Shown piece after piece: positions 15,806-24,697 of a DNA stretch of 45,909 nt. Positions within the stretch are counted from its first letter, which is position 1, and each line of letters begins with the position of its first letter. This DNA is from Bacteroides sp. (GTDB lineage: Bacteria; Bacteroidota; Bacteroidia; Bacteroidales; Bacteroidaceae). A model generated the notes under the pieces. It was not told where the DNA came from and ran no database searches. It was given only the letters and a program-made list of their open reading frames with translations. The position numbers were made by a program, and so were the translations under genes. The stretch is taken from positions 1 to 45,909 of the forward strand of contig DXLO01000021.1 of NCBI GenBank assembly GCA_019414665.1, in the 5' to 3' direction.

Positions 15806-16667
15806 AGTAGAAATAGACGAAGGATCAGGCTTCTGTTTCGGAGTAACTACTGCTATCCGGAAGACAGAAGAGGAACTGGCAAAGAGCGATACGCTTTATT
15901 GCCTGGGAGACATTGTGCATAACGGACGTGAATGTGAACGCCTCAAACAACTGGGACTGAATACAATCGGCCACGAGGAGTTTGCACGACTTAAAAACAC
16001 CAAAGTTCTGCTCCGTGCTCACGGAGAACCTCCCCGCACCTACGAACTGGCTAAACAGAACAATATAGAACTTATTGATGCAACCTGCCCTGTCGTACTT
16101 CGCCTGCAGAAGCGAATCAAACAAGAATTCGACACTCCAAATCCGGAAGGACGGGAAAAACAAATCGTAATATTCGGAAAAAACGGACACGCTGAAGTGT
16201 TGGGACTGGTAGGCCAGACCAACGGTCAGGCTATCATTATAGAAAATCTGGAAGAAGCCGAGAAGCTTGATTTCAGCAAAGACATCCGTCTGTACTCACA
16301 GACAACCAAGTCACTGGATGAATTCCGGCAGATCGTTGCATACATTCAAGAACATATTTCACCCAATGCGACTTTTCAGTATTACGATACAATATGCCGT
16401 CAGGTAGCAAACCGCATGCCTGATATACGCAAGTTTGCAGCCCGCCACGATCTGGTATTCTTTGTATGCGGACATAAAAGTTCAAACGGGAAGATTTTGT
16501 TTCAGGAATGTCTCAAGGTAAATCCTAATTCTTATCAGATAGACCGACCAGAGGAAATCGACCGGAAACTGCTGGAAGGCGTGCAGTCCATCGGAATATG
16601 TGGGGCAACCTCCACACCGAAATGGTTGATGGAAGCCTGCCGAGAAACAATTTTGTCGTATTCTTGA
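15798..16667 (+). CDS. ispH: 4-hydroxy-3-methylbut-2-enyl diphosphate reductase
   Basis: The protein has 289 residues. It performs the last step of the MEP isoprenoid pathway, producing IPP and DMAPP with a [4Fe-4S] cluster. The three cluster cysteines are visible in GFCFGV (Cys13), DATCP and YDTICRQVANR. Substrate-binding histidines are seen in DIVHNG, LRAHGEPP and KNGHAEVLGL, and the C-terminal GATSTPKW is also conserved. The start codon lies inside the cmk 3' end (8-nt overlap), a linkage common in this phylum. Confidence 0.96.
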   Translation: MLKVEIDEGSGFCFGVTTAIRKTEEELAKSDTLYCLGDIVHNGRECERLKQLGLNTIGHEEFARLKNTKVLLRAHGEPPRTYELAKQNNIELIDATCPVVLRLQKRIKQEFDTPNPEGREKQIVIFGKNGHAEVLGLVGQTNGQAIIIENLEEAEKLDFSKDIRLYSQTTKSLDEFRQIVAYIQEHISPNATFQYYDTICRQVANRMPDIRKFAARHDLVFFVCGHKSSNGKILFQECLKVNPNSYQIDRPEEIDRKLLEGVQSIGICGATSTPKWLMEACRETILSYS

Positions 16668-16689
16668 CATCCAAAAATACAGACTTTTA

Positions 16690-16721
16690 TTTGCTTGTAA
16701 ACTAGTTTTTTAATACTTTTG
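16690..16721 (+). promoter_or_regulatory. Promoter of pfkA
   Basis: TTTG (16690-16693), a 20-nt spacer and TACTTTTG (16714-16721) match the Bacteroidetes consensus closely. The ATG follows 30 nt downstream. Confidence 0.75.
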
Positions 16722-16751
16722 CTCCAAAAGATTTTAATAAAGAAATAACAT

Positions 16752-17732
16752 ATGGGAATTATTAAATGTATTGGTATCTTGACTTCAGGTGGCGATGCTC
16801 CTGGAATGAATGCTGCAATCCGCGCCGTCACTCGTTCGGCTATATACAACGGACTGACCGTAAAAGGTATTTATCGAGGATACAAAGGCCTCATCACCGG
16901 TGAAATTCAAGAGTTCAAAACCCAAAATGTCAGCAATATCATACAGCAGGGAGGTACTATCCTGAAAACTGCACGCTGTCAGGAATTCAAGACTCCGGAA
17001 GGACGTAAAATAGCTTACGAAACCATGCAGCGTGAAGGCATTGACGCACTGGTAGTCATCGGTGGTGACGGTTCACTTACCGGAGCACGTCTGCTGGCAC
17101 AAGAATTCGATGTTCCTTGTATCGGATTGCCTGGAACAATCGATAACGATTTGTACGGAACAGATACAACAATCGGATATGATACAGCTCTGAACACAAT
17201 TCTGGATGCAGTCGACAAAATCCGCGACACTGCAACTTCACACGAACGTTTGTTCTTCGTAGAGGTTATGGGACGCGACGCCGGCTTCCTGGCGCTGAAC
17301 GGAGCTATTGCAGCAGGTGCCGAAGCTGCAATCATTCCTGAATTCAATACAGAAGTCGACCAGCTGGAAGAGTTCATTAAGAACGGATTCCGTAAATCAA
17401 AGAGCAGCTCTATCGTACTGGTAGCCGAAAGTGAAATCACAGGTGGAGCTATGCATTATGCAGAACGTGTAAAGAACGAATATCCGCAATATGATGTACG
17501 TGTAACTATTCTGGGACACTTGCAACGTGGTGGTAAACCGACTGCACACGACCGTATCATTGCCAGCCGAATGGGTGTAGCAAGTATTCAGGCTTTGATG
17601 GAAGGACAGCGCAATGTAATGATCGGTATAGAAAATGACCAGATTGTTTATGTTCCGTTTACAAAGGCTATCAAAAACGACAAGCCTATCGACCATGAAC
17701 TTGTCAATGTTCTCCACGAATTATCAATCTGA
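16752..17732 (+). CDS. pfkA: ATP-dependent 6-phosphofructokinase
   Basis: The protein has 326 residues. It phosphorylates fructose 6-phosphate in glycolysis. The N-terminal ATP site has LTSGGDAPGMNAAIRA. The central GGDGSLTGA carries the Gly that favours ATP over pyrophosphate in bacterial PfkA. The catalytic PGTIDNDLYGTDTTIGYDTA, EVMGRDAGFLA and GHLQRGGKPTAHDR are all present. It is transcribed alone between its own promoter and a strong terminator. Confidence 0.96.
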   Translation: MGIIKCIGILTSGGDAPGMNAAIRAVTRSAIYNGLTVKGIYRGYKGLITGEIQEFKTQNVSNIIQQGGTILKTARCQEFKTPEGRKIAYETMQREGIDALVVIGGDGSLTGARLLAQEFDVPCIGLPGTIDNDLYGTDTTIGYDTALNTILDAVDKIRDTATSHERLFFVEVMGRDAGFLALNGAIAAGAEAAIIPEFNTEVDQLEEFIKNGFRKSKSSSIVLVAESEITGGAMHYAERVKNEYPQYDVRVTILGHLQRGGKPTAHDRIIASRMGVASIQALMEGQRNVMIGIENDQIVYVPFTKAIKNDKPIDHELVNVLHELSI

Positions 17733-17752
17733 TAAATAGAAGTTATATATAT

Positions 17753-17788
17753 AAAAAACTCCTTCATGAAAACATGAAGGAGTTTTTT
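17753..17788. terminator. Bidirectional terminator between pfkA and the S1-domain gene
   Basis: ACTCCTTCATG (17758-17768), an AAAA loop and CATGAAGGAGT (17773-17783) form a perfect 11-bp stem, flanked by an A run on the left and a T run on the right. The two genes converge on it. Confidence 0.92.
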
Positions 17789-17797
17789 ATGAGGTAG

Positions 17798-18640
17798 TTA
17801 TTCTTTTACGAGCCTTATACCGTCATCTTCCAATACTATCAGACGCTTTTTATATAAATCTCCGACAGCCTTCTTAAATGTCTTCTTGCTTACCCCGAAC
17901 GTATTATATATCTGTTCGGCATCTGTCTTGTCATTTATCGGTGTATATCCGTCGTTATCTTTGATATACTGCAACAGAAGTTCTGCAAAATCATCGACCT
18001 TCTTCACTCCTCTTTTCTGAAGTTCCAGGTCTATTTTTCCATCTTCACGCACACGTTTCACATAAGCATGCAAACGCATTCCCGGCTCCAGCGGCTGGAA
18101 AATCTCATTATGAAACAACATGCCCGAATATTTGTTATCTACAATAACCTTGAATCCCAAATCGGTTTTCTGCCATACAAGCACCTCAGCTTCATCACCC
18201 TGATTATACTCAGGACGTTCCTTCGACAGATAATGCTCTATCTTAGCCGATGCCACAATACGGTAACTTTCCTCATCCAGATGTACATGCACCAGATATC
18301 GTCCTCCTTTCTGCATCTTGGCCTTCTGTTCACGGAACGGAACAAACAGGTCCTTCATCAGTCCCCAATCCAGAAATGCACCATACTGGTTTACCCATGC
18401 TACTTCCAGACAGGCAAATTCTCCTACTTGAACATAGGGCTCCAGCGTAGTAGCTACCAAGCGCTCATCCATATCAAGATAAATGAACACGTTCAGCACA
18501 TCGCCCGGTTTACACCCCTGAGGCACATAACGCTTGGGAAGCAATATTTCGCCATCTTCATCACCATTAAGGTACATGCCGAAATCAACTTCCTTAACAA
18601 CTTCCAACTGATTATATCTTCCTAACTGTATATGACTCAT
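17798..18640 (-). CDS. S1-domain RNA-binding protein, CvfB-like
   Basis: The protein has 280 residues from the ATG at 18640 (a GTG 9 nt upstream is less likely). It has the layout of CvfB/YitL proteins: tandem S1-like OB folds (YNQLEVVKEVDFGMYLNGD..., CLEVAWVNQYGAFLDWGLMKDLFVPF..., VIVDNKYSGMLFHNEIF) and a C-terminal winged-helix end (GVSKKTFKKAVGDLYKKRLIVL). CvfB of Staphylococcus binds RNA and affects virulence gene expression; here the target is unknown. It has a TATCTTTG -7 box at 18660-18667 and is monocistronic, ending at a terminator shared with pfkA. Confidence 0.88.
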   Translation of the reverse strand: MSHIQLGRYNQLEVVKEVDFGMYLNGDEDGEILLPKRYVPQGCKPGDVLNVFIYLDMDERLVATTLEPYVQVGEFACLEVAWVNQYGAFLDWGLMKDLFVPFREQKAKMQKGGRYLVHVHLDEESYRIVASAKIEHYLSKERPEYNQGDEAEVLVWQKTDLGFKVIVDNKYSGMLFHNEIFQPLEPGMRLHAYVKRVREDGKIDLELQKRGVKKVDDFAELLLQYIKDNDGYTPINDKTDAEQIYNTFGVSKKTFKKAVGDLYKKRLIVLEDDGIRLVKE

Positions 18641-18659
18641 AACAATCACTTATTTCTGC

Positions 18660-18667
18660 CAAAGATA
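18660..18667 (-). promoter_or_regulatory. -7 box of the CvfB-like gene
   Basis: TATCTTTG on the minus strand lies 19 nt upstream of the ATG at 18640, giving a very short leader. The nearest TTTG lies 23 nt upstream of it, longer than ideal. The remaining spacer up to 18892 shows no other clear feature. Confidence 0.45.
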
Positions 18668-18892
18668 GCACAAAAAACTTATATACCCGACAAATGAGAG
18701 CTACAAAAGAAAGTCTGACAAACCTATTGACTACATTTGCTAAGTCTGAAAGTCATGAAATAAAGTTTTATGGTTATTTTTATCAGAAAATTTATTCCGT
18801 CTATAAGTGAAAAACATCATAAAATTGTTTTATTTAGCGGAACATTTTCAAATGAAAAACAACATATCGCATATCATTAAATTTTTTATTCT

Positions 18893-19762
18893 ATGAAACA
18901 CTCACTTTTCACTTTGGGAATCGTGGCAGCTTCACTTTCTGTCGCCACTCTTTCGTGCACAACTCAACAACAGCCTACAGAAGTTACTTGGGGAACATTC
19001 AACATCCGTTATGATAATCCAGGCGACAGCCTGAACAACTGGCAATACCGGAAAGACAATGTAGCTCAATTCATCAAATCACAAGACATCGACATCGTTG
19101 GTATGCAAGAGGTTCTTCACAATCAGCTGGAGGATTTAAAATCACGCCTGCCAGAATATGCAGAAGTTGGTGTAGGACGTGAAGATGGAAAAACAAAGGG
19201 AGAATACTCACCTCTATTCTACAAGAAAGACCGCTTCGAAGTACTCGACAGTAACACTTTCTGGCTCTCACAATATCCGGACAGTGTAGGATTTATCGGA
19301 TGGGACGGAGCTTGCAGCCGCATTGCAACATGGGCAAAACTGAAGGACAAGAAAACCGGAAAGATCTTTATGGCAGTAAATACCCATTTCGACCATGTAG
19401 GAACGGAAGCCAGAAGAAAAGGAGCCCTGCTGATCATTGAAAAAATTAAAGAAATTGTGGGCGATCAGCCAGCTGTACTGACTGGAGATTTCAACGTAAC
19501 AGACCAGTCGGAAGCTTATGAAACTATAACAACCAATGAGTTTGTACTGAAAGATGCGTATAAGGAAGCTGCACAACGCGAAGGAGTAGATTACACCTTC
19601 CACGACTTCGGACGTATCCCTGCCGACTCTTGCGACAAGATTGACTTCATCTTTGTTACCCCACAGATCAAAGTTGAAAGCAGCTATATTCCTCAAGAAG
19701 CTGAAGAAGCCGGACAATTCCTGTCTGACCACAACCCTGAGGTAGTTCATCTGTCATTCTAA
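18893..19762 (+). CDS. Endonuclease/exonuclease/phosphatase-family lipoprotein
   Basis: The protein has 289 residues. A signal peptide ends in a lipobox-like TLSC (Cys22), so it is probably a lipoprotein in the periplasm or outer membrane. The EEP fold motifs are present: WGTFNIRYDN, DIVGMQEVL (metal-binding Glu), VNTHFDHVG, LTGDFNV and the final FLSDHNPEVV (catalytic Asp-His). Members of this family cleave phosphodiester or phosphoester bonds; the extracytoplasmic location fits nucleic-acid or phospholipid/inositol phosphate scavenging, but the substrate is not known. It appears monocistronic. Confidence 0.88.
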   Translation: MKHSLFTLGIVAASLSVATLSCTTQQQPTEVTWGTFNIRYDNPGDSLNNWQYRKDNVAQFIKSQDIDIVGMQEVLHNQLEDLKSRLPEYAEVGVGREDGKTKGEYSPLFYKKDRFEVLDSNTFWLSQYPDSVGFIGWDGACSRIATWAKLKDKKTGKIFMAVNTHFDHVGTEARRKGALLIIEKIKEIVGDQPAVLTGDFNVTDQSEAYETITTNEFVLKDAYKEAAQREGVDYTFHDFGRIPADSCDKIDFIFVTPQIKVESSYIPQEAEEAGQFLSDHNPEVVHLSF

Positions 19763-19773
19763 ATGGATTTTAT

Positions 19774-19826
19774 AAAAAAGATTTGCATCAGAAAAGACCG
19801 TTCAAAGTCAATTCTGATGCAAATCT
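19774..19826 (-). terminator. Intrinsic terminator of the kef-tcdA-lolD unit
   Basis: AGATTTGCATCAGAA (19779-19793) pairs perfectly with TTCTGATGCAAATCT (19812-19826). The T run follows on the minus strand (A run at 19774-19778). It lies just after the lolD-like gene stop. Confidence 0.85.
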
Positions 19827-19848
19827 GCATATGTAAAGATGTAGCTTG

Positions 19849-20499
19849 CTATTTTATCATTCCATCTACAATGTGAATTGTACGGTCAGTCTGCGCAGCC
19901 AGTTCCTCATCGTGAGTTACAATAACAAAAGTCTGTCCCAGCTTATCACGCAAATCGAAGAACAAGCGGTGAAGTTCAATCTTATTCTGTGTATCCAGAC
20001 TGCCAGAAGGTTCATCTGCCAGTACGACAGAAGGATGGTTTATCAGTGCACGCGCTACGGCAACACGCTGTTTTTCTCCTCCCGACAGTTCAGCCGGTTT
20101 GTGCAAGGCACGTTCGGCAAGTCCCAGAAAATCCAACATTTCACGGGCATTTTTCTTTGCCTCAGAAGCAGAAATTCCCTGAATTAAAGCAGGAATCATT
20201 ACATTCTCCAATGCCGTAAATTCAGGCAACAGCTGATGAAACTGAAAAACGAATCCGATTTCCTTGTTTCTGAAAGCCGACAGTTCTTTCTCTTTCAGAC
20301 GGTTTACTTCCGTACCATTCAGCACTATCTTTCCGCTGTCAGGTTTATCAAGCGTACCCATTATCTGAAGTAAGGTAGTCTTTCCTGCCCCGCTAGGTCC
20401 GACAATACTCACCACTTCTCCTTTATTTATAATAAGGTCTATCCCTTTCAATACTTGCAGTGAACCAAAACTCTTGGTTATTCCTTCCAACTGAATCAT
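19849..20499 (-). CDS. lolD: ABC transporter ATP-binding protein, LolD/MacB type
   Basis: The protein has 216 residues. Walker A GPSGAGKTTL, Q-loop FQFHQLLPEFTALENV, signature LSGGEKQRVAVARAL, Walker B VVLADEPSGSLD and the H-loop VTHDEEL are all intact. Sequence and length place it in the LolD/MacB/FtsE group, which works with FtsX-like permeases. A LolD role (lipoprotein release from the inner membrane) is likely but not proven, since no LolC/E permease is next to it. It is the last gene of a unit, 4 nt after tcdA. Confidence 0.85.
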   Translation of the reverse strand: MIQLEGITKSFGSLQVLKGIDLIINKGEVVSIVGPSGAGKTTLLQIMGTLDKPDSGKIVLNGTEVNRLKEKELSAFRNKEIGFVFQFHQLLPEFTALENVMIPALIQGISASEAKKNAREMLDFLGLAERALHKPAELSGGEKQRVAVARALINHPSVVLADEPSGSLDTQNKIELHRLFFDLRDKLGQTFVIVTHDEELAAQTDRTIHIVDGMIK

Positions 20500-20503
20500 C
20501 GTT

Positions 20504-21226
20504 CTACAATTTTCGTATTACATATTCTGCCAGATAACAGCCAAATACGGCGGGCATATAGCTCACTGTTCCGGCTGTAGACTTTTTATTCTGTTCATCG
20601 TCTACCAGTATGACAGCATTCGGATCTGCCTGTTCGGTACTGAACACTACCGGCAACTTACGTTTCATTCCCATTTTCTGCAAACGTTTACGCACTGCCT
20701 TGCTCAGTCCGCAATGATAAGTTTCCCATAAGTCGGCAAAACGTACCTGCGTAATATCTCGTTTGGCTCCGGCCCCCATGCTGCTTACAATCTTAATACC
20801 ACGCTGTAAGGCATGGTAAATAAGATAACACTTGGGAGCTACCGTATCAATTGCATCAACCACAAAGTCAAATTTAGCACTGTCAAGCAGTTCTGGTATT
20901 GCTTCATCCTTCAGATACACTGGCAATACCGTAAGTTGAAGTTCCGGATTTATATCGAGAAAACGCTCTGCTAGAACCTCAGCCTTCTGTTTGCCTAGTG
21001 AAGAGTGTGTAGCAGGGAGCTGCCTGTTAATATTGCTGGGCTGTACTGTATCGGCATCTACAATAGTCATCCGGCCTACTCCAGCACGGCAAATCATTTC
21101 CGCAGCATAGGCTCCCACTCCTCCGAGTCCGACCACCAGCACATGTGCCTGTCTTAAACGGTCGGTCTTATCTTTTCCCAACAACAACTCGGTGCGTTGC
21201 TGCCAGGCCTTACTATCTTCGCTCAT
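20504..21226 (-). CDS. tcdA: tRNA threonylcarbamoyladenosine dehydratase (TcdA, ThiF/E1-like)
   Basis: The protein has 240 residues. The ThiF/MoeB-type adenylation fold has LVVGLGGVGAYAAEMICRAG (nucleotide-binding GxGGVG), VDADTVQPSNINRQLPA, DFVVDAIDTVAPK and the C-terminal ST(A)GTVSYMPAVFG. TcdA converts t6A to its cyclic form in tRNAs that read ANN codons, using ATP. Its start overlaps the stop of the antiporter gene by 4 nt, implying coupled translation, and the lolD-like gene follows after 4 nt. Confidence 0.88.
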   Translation of the reverse strand: MSEDSKAWQQRTELLLGKDKTDRLRQAHVLVVGLGGVGAYAAEMICRAGVGRMTIVDADTVQPSNINRQLPATHSSLGKQKAEVLAERFLDINPELQLTVLPVYLKDEAIPELLDSAKFDFVVDAIDTVAPKCYLIYHALQRGIKIVSSMGAGAKRDITQVRFADLWETYHCGLSKAVRKRLQKMGMKRKLPVVFSTEQADPNAVILVDDEQNKKSTAGTVSYMPAVFGCYLAEYVIRKL

Positions 21227-23367
21227 GAATTCTTTTTAAACCATTTATAGAACCAGTTGCCCACCTTATCATAATATTGTGTTTCAGCCCATCCGCGCGG
21301 ATCGGAGAACGACAGACTTTCATTCGGATCACCCTTCTGTTCGGGATAAAGCAACATGATACTGTTATTATTAAAATATTTAGATATCTGCATCGGCAAT
21401 CGCTCAAAAGCTGAATCATATGAGATAGAGCCACGGCGTGCACTGATGATTACCAGCAAATGATCATAGTTCACCTGTCCGGTCAAAAGAAGCAAGTCAT
21501 CCCAGTCCTCCAGCTCGGAATAAGCCACACGCGTATCCTTATGCTTTTTCTGTATATATCCACGTATATAACCCAATGTCTGGGGATGAGCATAGAAGTG
21601 TACCCTACATCCCAACTGGCTGCTCATACGACACATGTGAGTTATCCATTTCATAAATCCGTGTTCGAACTCAGCTTTCGGAGGTACAGCCACGATAATA
21701 CGCCTCAACGTATTGACAGGAATCAGGAAGCGTGCTACCATCACTTGCAGATAAGTATTTTTCAACAGATTTTCTGTCAGATTACCAAAGAAAGAATCGA
21801 CGATACTCATTTTACAATGCAGACCAATGATGATATTCGTCGCTTCGTATTCCTTCGCAGTATGCAAGATACCGGTAGTAATATTCAAGTCGAAACGCGA
21901 TACGGTTTTCAGCCTTACGCTGGTCGAAGCCGCTATCTGTGCCGCACGTTCCAGACTGCGTTTGCCACGCATTTCCTGTTTTACCGAACCGTTGTTATCG
22001 TTGATTACGTTTAGAGCTACCAGATTATCCGGCTGCTTTTCGTCGCGTACCACCATAGCCAGACTCATCAGACTTTCCAGCGTTTCAGGATTTGCTACTG
22101 GAATCAGGAATTTTTCTTTTTCCTGAGCCTTCTCGTCACTCACTTCCGCATCGTCCATTGCAATACGTTTGGCTGCATGCTCTGTAATAAACGAACTAAC
22201 CACACAGGTCACCAGAATAAGTAAGATTGTTCCATTCAGTACATCTTCGTTCAACAGACGTTCTCCATTGGGAAGAATGATATTATATCCCACCAGTACG
22301 GCTGCCAGTGTAGCAGCTGCCTGTGCATTGCTCAAGCCGAACATCAGTTCACGTTCCAAAGCACGCATCTTATATATCTTCTGTGTAAGCCATGAAGCAA
22401 TCCATTTACCCAACAGTGCAACGATAATCATCACTACAGCTACCTTGACAGAATCTATATGACCGAACAAGACATTTACGTCGATCAACATTCCCACACC
22501 GATAAGGAAATAAGGAATAAACAAAGCGTTTCCTACAAACTCCAGATGACTCATCAGCGGAGAAACATGAGGTATCAGCCTGTTTAATACCAGACCGGCA
22601 AGGAAAGCTCCCAAAATACCTTCCATTCCCACAAACTCCATCAGTCCGGCTCCGAGGAAAACCATTGCCATTACAAAGATATACTGCACTACATTGTCAC
22701 TGTAACGACGGAAGAACCACCGTCCGATACGAGGGAAAGCATACATAATGACTACGCTCAGCACAACAACTTTCAGCACCAGCCATATCCAGAACATTTC
22801 GGAAGTTTCACCCTTATACATACCTCCCACTACTGCCAGAACCAGCAATGTCAGTGTATCTGTCACAGCAGTACCTCCCACGGCAATGCTTACAGCCCGC
22901 TGACGGTTAATGCCATAGCGGATTACAATAGGATAAGCAATCAACGTATGCGACGCATACATACTGGCCAGCAAAACCGAAGTAGCCAGACTATAACCAA
23001 GCAGGTGAAGATTGGTCCATATACCTATTCCCAACGGAAAAATAAAAGCCAGCAGTCCCAGCACGGTAGCCTTTACACGAATGCTCTTAAAATCCTCCAT
23101 GTTCATTTCGAGTCCGGCAAGGAACATGATATAATAAAGTCCCACCTTGCCAAACAGCTCAAAACTGCTGTCACGTGCCAATATATTGAATCCATGCTCA
23201 CCGATAACGACTCCCGCCAGAATCATACCGATAATGTGAGGAATACGCAACCGTTCCAAAACAATGGGAGCGAACAATATAACAACCAGCACCAGGAAAA
23301 AAATCCACGTAGGGTCGGTGACAGGAAGATGAAAATCAAAGTTTACAAAATCGAGCACTTCTTTCAT
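21223..23367 (-). CDS. Monovalent cation:proton antiporter (CPA2/Kef type) with C-terminal UspA-like domain
   Basis: The protein has 714 residues. The N-terminal part (about 1-410) has 11-13 membrane segments of the Na+/H+ exchanger fold, with LERLRIPHIIGMILAGVVIGEHG and AVGGTAVTDTLTLLVLAVVGG. The C-terminal half (about 440-700) is soluble and resembles tandem universal-stress-protein domains (FLIPVANPETLESLMSLAMV; NIIIGLHCKMS; IIVAVPPKAEFEHGFMKWI). It probably exchanges K+ or Na+ for H+ at the inner membrane, with nucleotide or stress control through the tail. No TrkA-N/KTN domain is seen. A TATTTTTG -7 box lies at 23397-23404. Confidence 0.88.
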   Translation of the reverse strand: MKEVLDFVNFDFHLPVTDPTWIFFLVLVVILFAPIVLERLRIPHIIGMILAGVVIGEHGFNILARDSSFELFGKVGLYYIMFLAGLEMNMEDFKSIRVKATVLGLLAFIFPLGIGIWTNLHLLGYSLATSVLLASMYASHTLIAYPIVIRYGINRQRAVSIAVGGTAVTDTLTLLVLAVVGGMYKGETSEMFWIWLVLKVVVLSVVIMYAFPRIGRWFFRRYSDNVVQYIFVMAMVFLGAGLMEFVGMEGILGAFLAGLVLNRLIPHVSPLMSHLEFVGNALFIPYFLIGVGMLIDVNVLFGHIDSVKVAVVMIIVALLGKWIASWLTQKIYKMRALERELMFGLSNAQAAATLAAVLVGYNIILPNGERLLNEDVLNGTILLILVTCVVSSFITEHAAKRIAMDDAEVSDEKAQEKEKFLIPVANPETLESLMSLAMVVRDEKQPDNLVALNVINDNNGSVKQEMRGKRSLERAAQIAASTSVRLKTVSRFDLNITTGILHTAKEYEATNIIIGLHCKMSIVDSFFGNLTENLLKNTYLQVMVARFLIPVNTLRRIIVAVPPKAEFEHGFMKWITHMCRMSSQLGCRVHFYAHPQTLGYIRGYIQKKHKDTRVAYSELEDWDDLLLLTGQVNYDHLLVIISARRGSISYDSAFERLPMQISKYFNNNSIMLLYPEQKGDPNESLSFSDPRGWAETQYYDKVGNWFYKWFKKNS

Positions 23368-23396
23368 AAATAGGCGTTACTATTTCATTTTAGAAA

Positions 23397-23404
23397 CAAA
23401 AATA
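23397..23404 (-). promoter_or_regulatory. -7 box of the antiporter-tcdA-lolD unit
   Basis: TATTTTTG on the minus strand, 29 nt upstream of the ATG, matches TAnnTTTG. No TTG is at the usual distance. Confidence 0.45.
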
Positions 23405-23447
23405 CAAAAAAACTTCCTATTTTCCGTATTAATAATTCAGAATGTTT

Positions 23448-23455
23448 TATTTTTG
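23448..23455 (+). promoter_or_regulatory. Possible -7 box of asd
   Basis: TATTTTTG occurs about 130 nt before the asd ATG, implying a leader of roughly 120 nt. I found no leader peptide or riboswitch-like fold in that leader. The -33 region lacks TTG at 20 nt. Confidence 0.35.
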
Positions 23456-23584
23456 CAATCGGAAATATTGGCAGACGAAACACATCGTTTCAAAAACAAA
23501 TAAGTTTCTTAACAAAGAGAAGATAAAACAGTCTGCACAGTAAGAAAATGTAAGTATTAACAGTTTAAGAATTTGTAAAAGAAA

Positions 23585-24592
23585 ATGAGAGTAGCTATTG
23601 TTGGTGCAAGCGGAGCAGTAGGACAGGAGTTCCTGCGTGTGCTTGATGAGAGAAATTTTCCGATAGACGAATTGTTATTATTCGGTTCTTCACGCAGTGC
23701 AGGACGAAAATACACGTTCCGCGGAAAAGAAATCGAAGTGAAACTGCTGCAACACAATGATGACTTCAAAGGTGTTGATGTTGCCTTCACTTCTGCAGGA
23801 GCAGGTACTTCTAAGGAATTTGCCGAAACTATCACCAAATACGGCGCTGTAATGATAGACAACTCAAGTGCATTCCGTATGGATGCTGATATTCCTTTGG
23901 TAGTACCCGAAGTAAATGCTGAAGACGCTTTAAACCGTCCGCGTGGTATTATCGCTAACCCGAACTGTACTACTATACAGATGGTGGTAGCATTGAAGGC
24001 TATCGAAAAACTGTCACATATCAAACGTGTACATGTTTCTACTTATCAGGCTGCCAGTGGAGCTGGTGCAGCTGCAATGGACGAACTCTACGAACAATAC
24101 CGTCAGGTACTTGCCGGCGAACCTGTAACTGTTGAAAAGTTCGCTTACCAGCTTGCGTTCAACCTGATACCTCAAATCGACGTATTTACCGACAACGGTT
24201 ATACTAAAGAGGAAATGAAAATGTTCAACGAAACACGTAAGATCATGCACTCTGACGTAAAAGTAAGCGCAACTTGTGTACGTGTTCCGGCTCTTCGTTC
24301 TCACTCAGAAAGCATCTGGGTGGAAACAGAACGTCCGGTTTCTGTAGAAGAAGCTCGTCAGGCTTTTGCTGAAGGAGAAGGTCTGGTACTGATGGATAAT
24401 CCTGAAAAGAAAGAATATCCGATGCCGTTGTTCCTCGCAGGTAAAGATCCTGTATATGTAGGACGTATCCGTAAGGATCTTGCAGACGAAAACGGTCTGA
24501 CATTCTGGATTGTTGGTGACCAGATAAAGAAGGGTGCTGCACTGAATGCTGTACAGATTGCCGAATACTTGATTAAAGTAAAGAACATCTAA
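23585..24592 (+). CDS. asd: Aspartate-semialdehyde dehydrogenase
   Basis: The protein has 335 residues. It reduces aspartyl phosphate to aspartate semialdehyde, feeding lysine/diaminopimelate, threonine, methionine and isoleucine. It has the NADP site VGASGAVGQEFLRVL with GSSRSAGR, the active-site Cys in NPNCTTIQM, and the catalytic His region RVPALRSHSES. It is away from the thr operon, which is 13 kb further on, and is followed by its own terminator. Confidence 0.96.
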   Translation: MRVAIVGASGAVGQEFLRVLDERNFPIDELLLFGSSRSAGRKYTFRGKEIEVKLLQHNDDFKGVDVAFTSAGAGTSKEFAETITKYGAVMIDNSSAFRMDADIPLVVPEVNAEDALNRPRGIIANPNCTTIQMVVALKAIEKLSHIKRVHVSTYQAASGAGAAAMDELYEQYRQVLAGEPVTVEKFAYQLAFNLIPQIDVFTDNGYTKEEMKMFNETRKIMHSDVKVSATCVRVPALRSHSESIWVETERPVSVEEARQAFAEGEGLVLMDNPEKKEYPMPLFLAGKDPVYVGRIRKDLADENGLTFWIVGDQIKKGAALNAVQIAEYLIKVKNI

Positions 24593-24617
24593 GAAACCAA
24601 TTCCATTCATTATACAC

Positions 24618-24680
24618 GAAGAGATAAAACATCTTCTGTCGCCACGTAACAGGGAAGATTGTTTTATCTCTTCTTTTTAT
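24618..24680 (+). terminator. Intrinsic terminator of asd
   Basis: GAAGAGATAAAACATCTTC (24618-24636) pairs with GAAGATTGTTTTATCTCTTC (24654-24673), followed by TTTTTATTTT. It lies upstream of ogt and covers an earlier in-frame ATG (24659), arguing that ogt starts at 24698. Confidence 0.85.
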
Positions 24681-24697
24681 TTTCTGCTTTTCTATCT

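Noticed and set aside
18720..18892. TACATTTG near 18732 as promoter of the EEP lipoprotein gene
   Set aside because: It lies about 150 nt from the ATG with no -33 element and no leader feature; too weak to annotate.
23456..23584. Possible leader peptide or riboswitch before asd
   Set aside because: The only early ATG is followed at once by TAA, and no conserved fold or stem with a T run could be drawn.
24659..24697. Hydrophobic leader in front of ogt (possible signal peptide)
   Set aside because: The DNA is the right arm and T run of the asd terminator; an exported alkyltransferase would make no sense for DNA repair.
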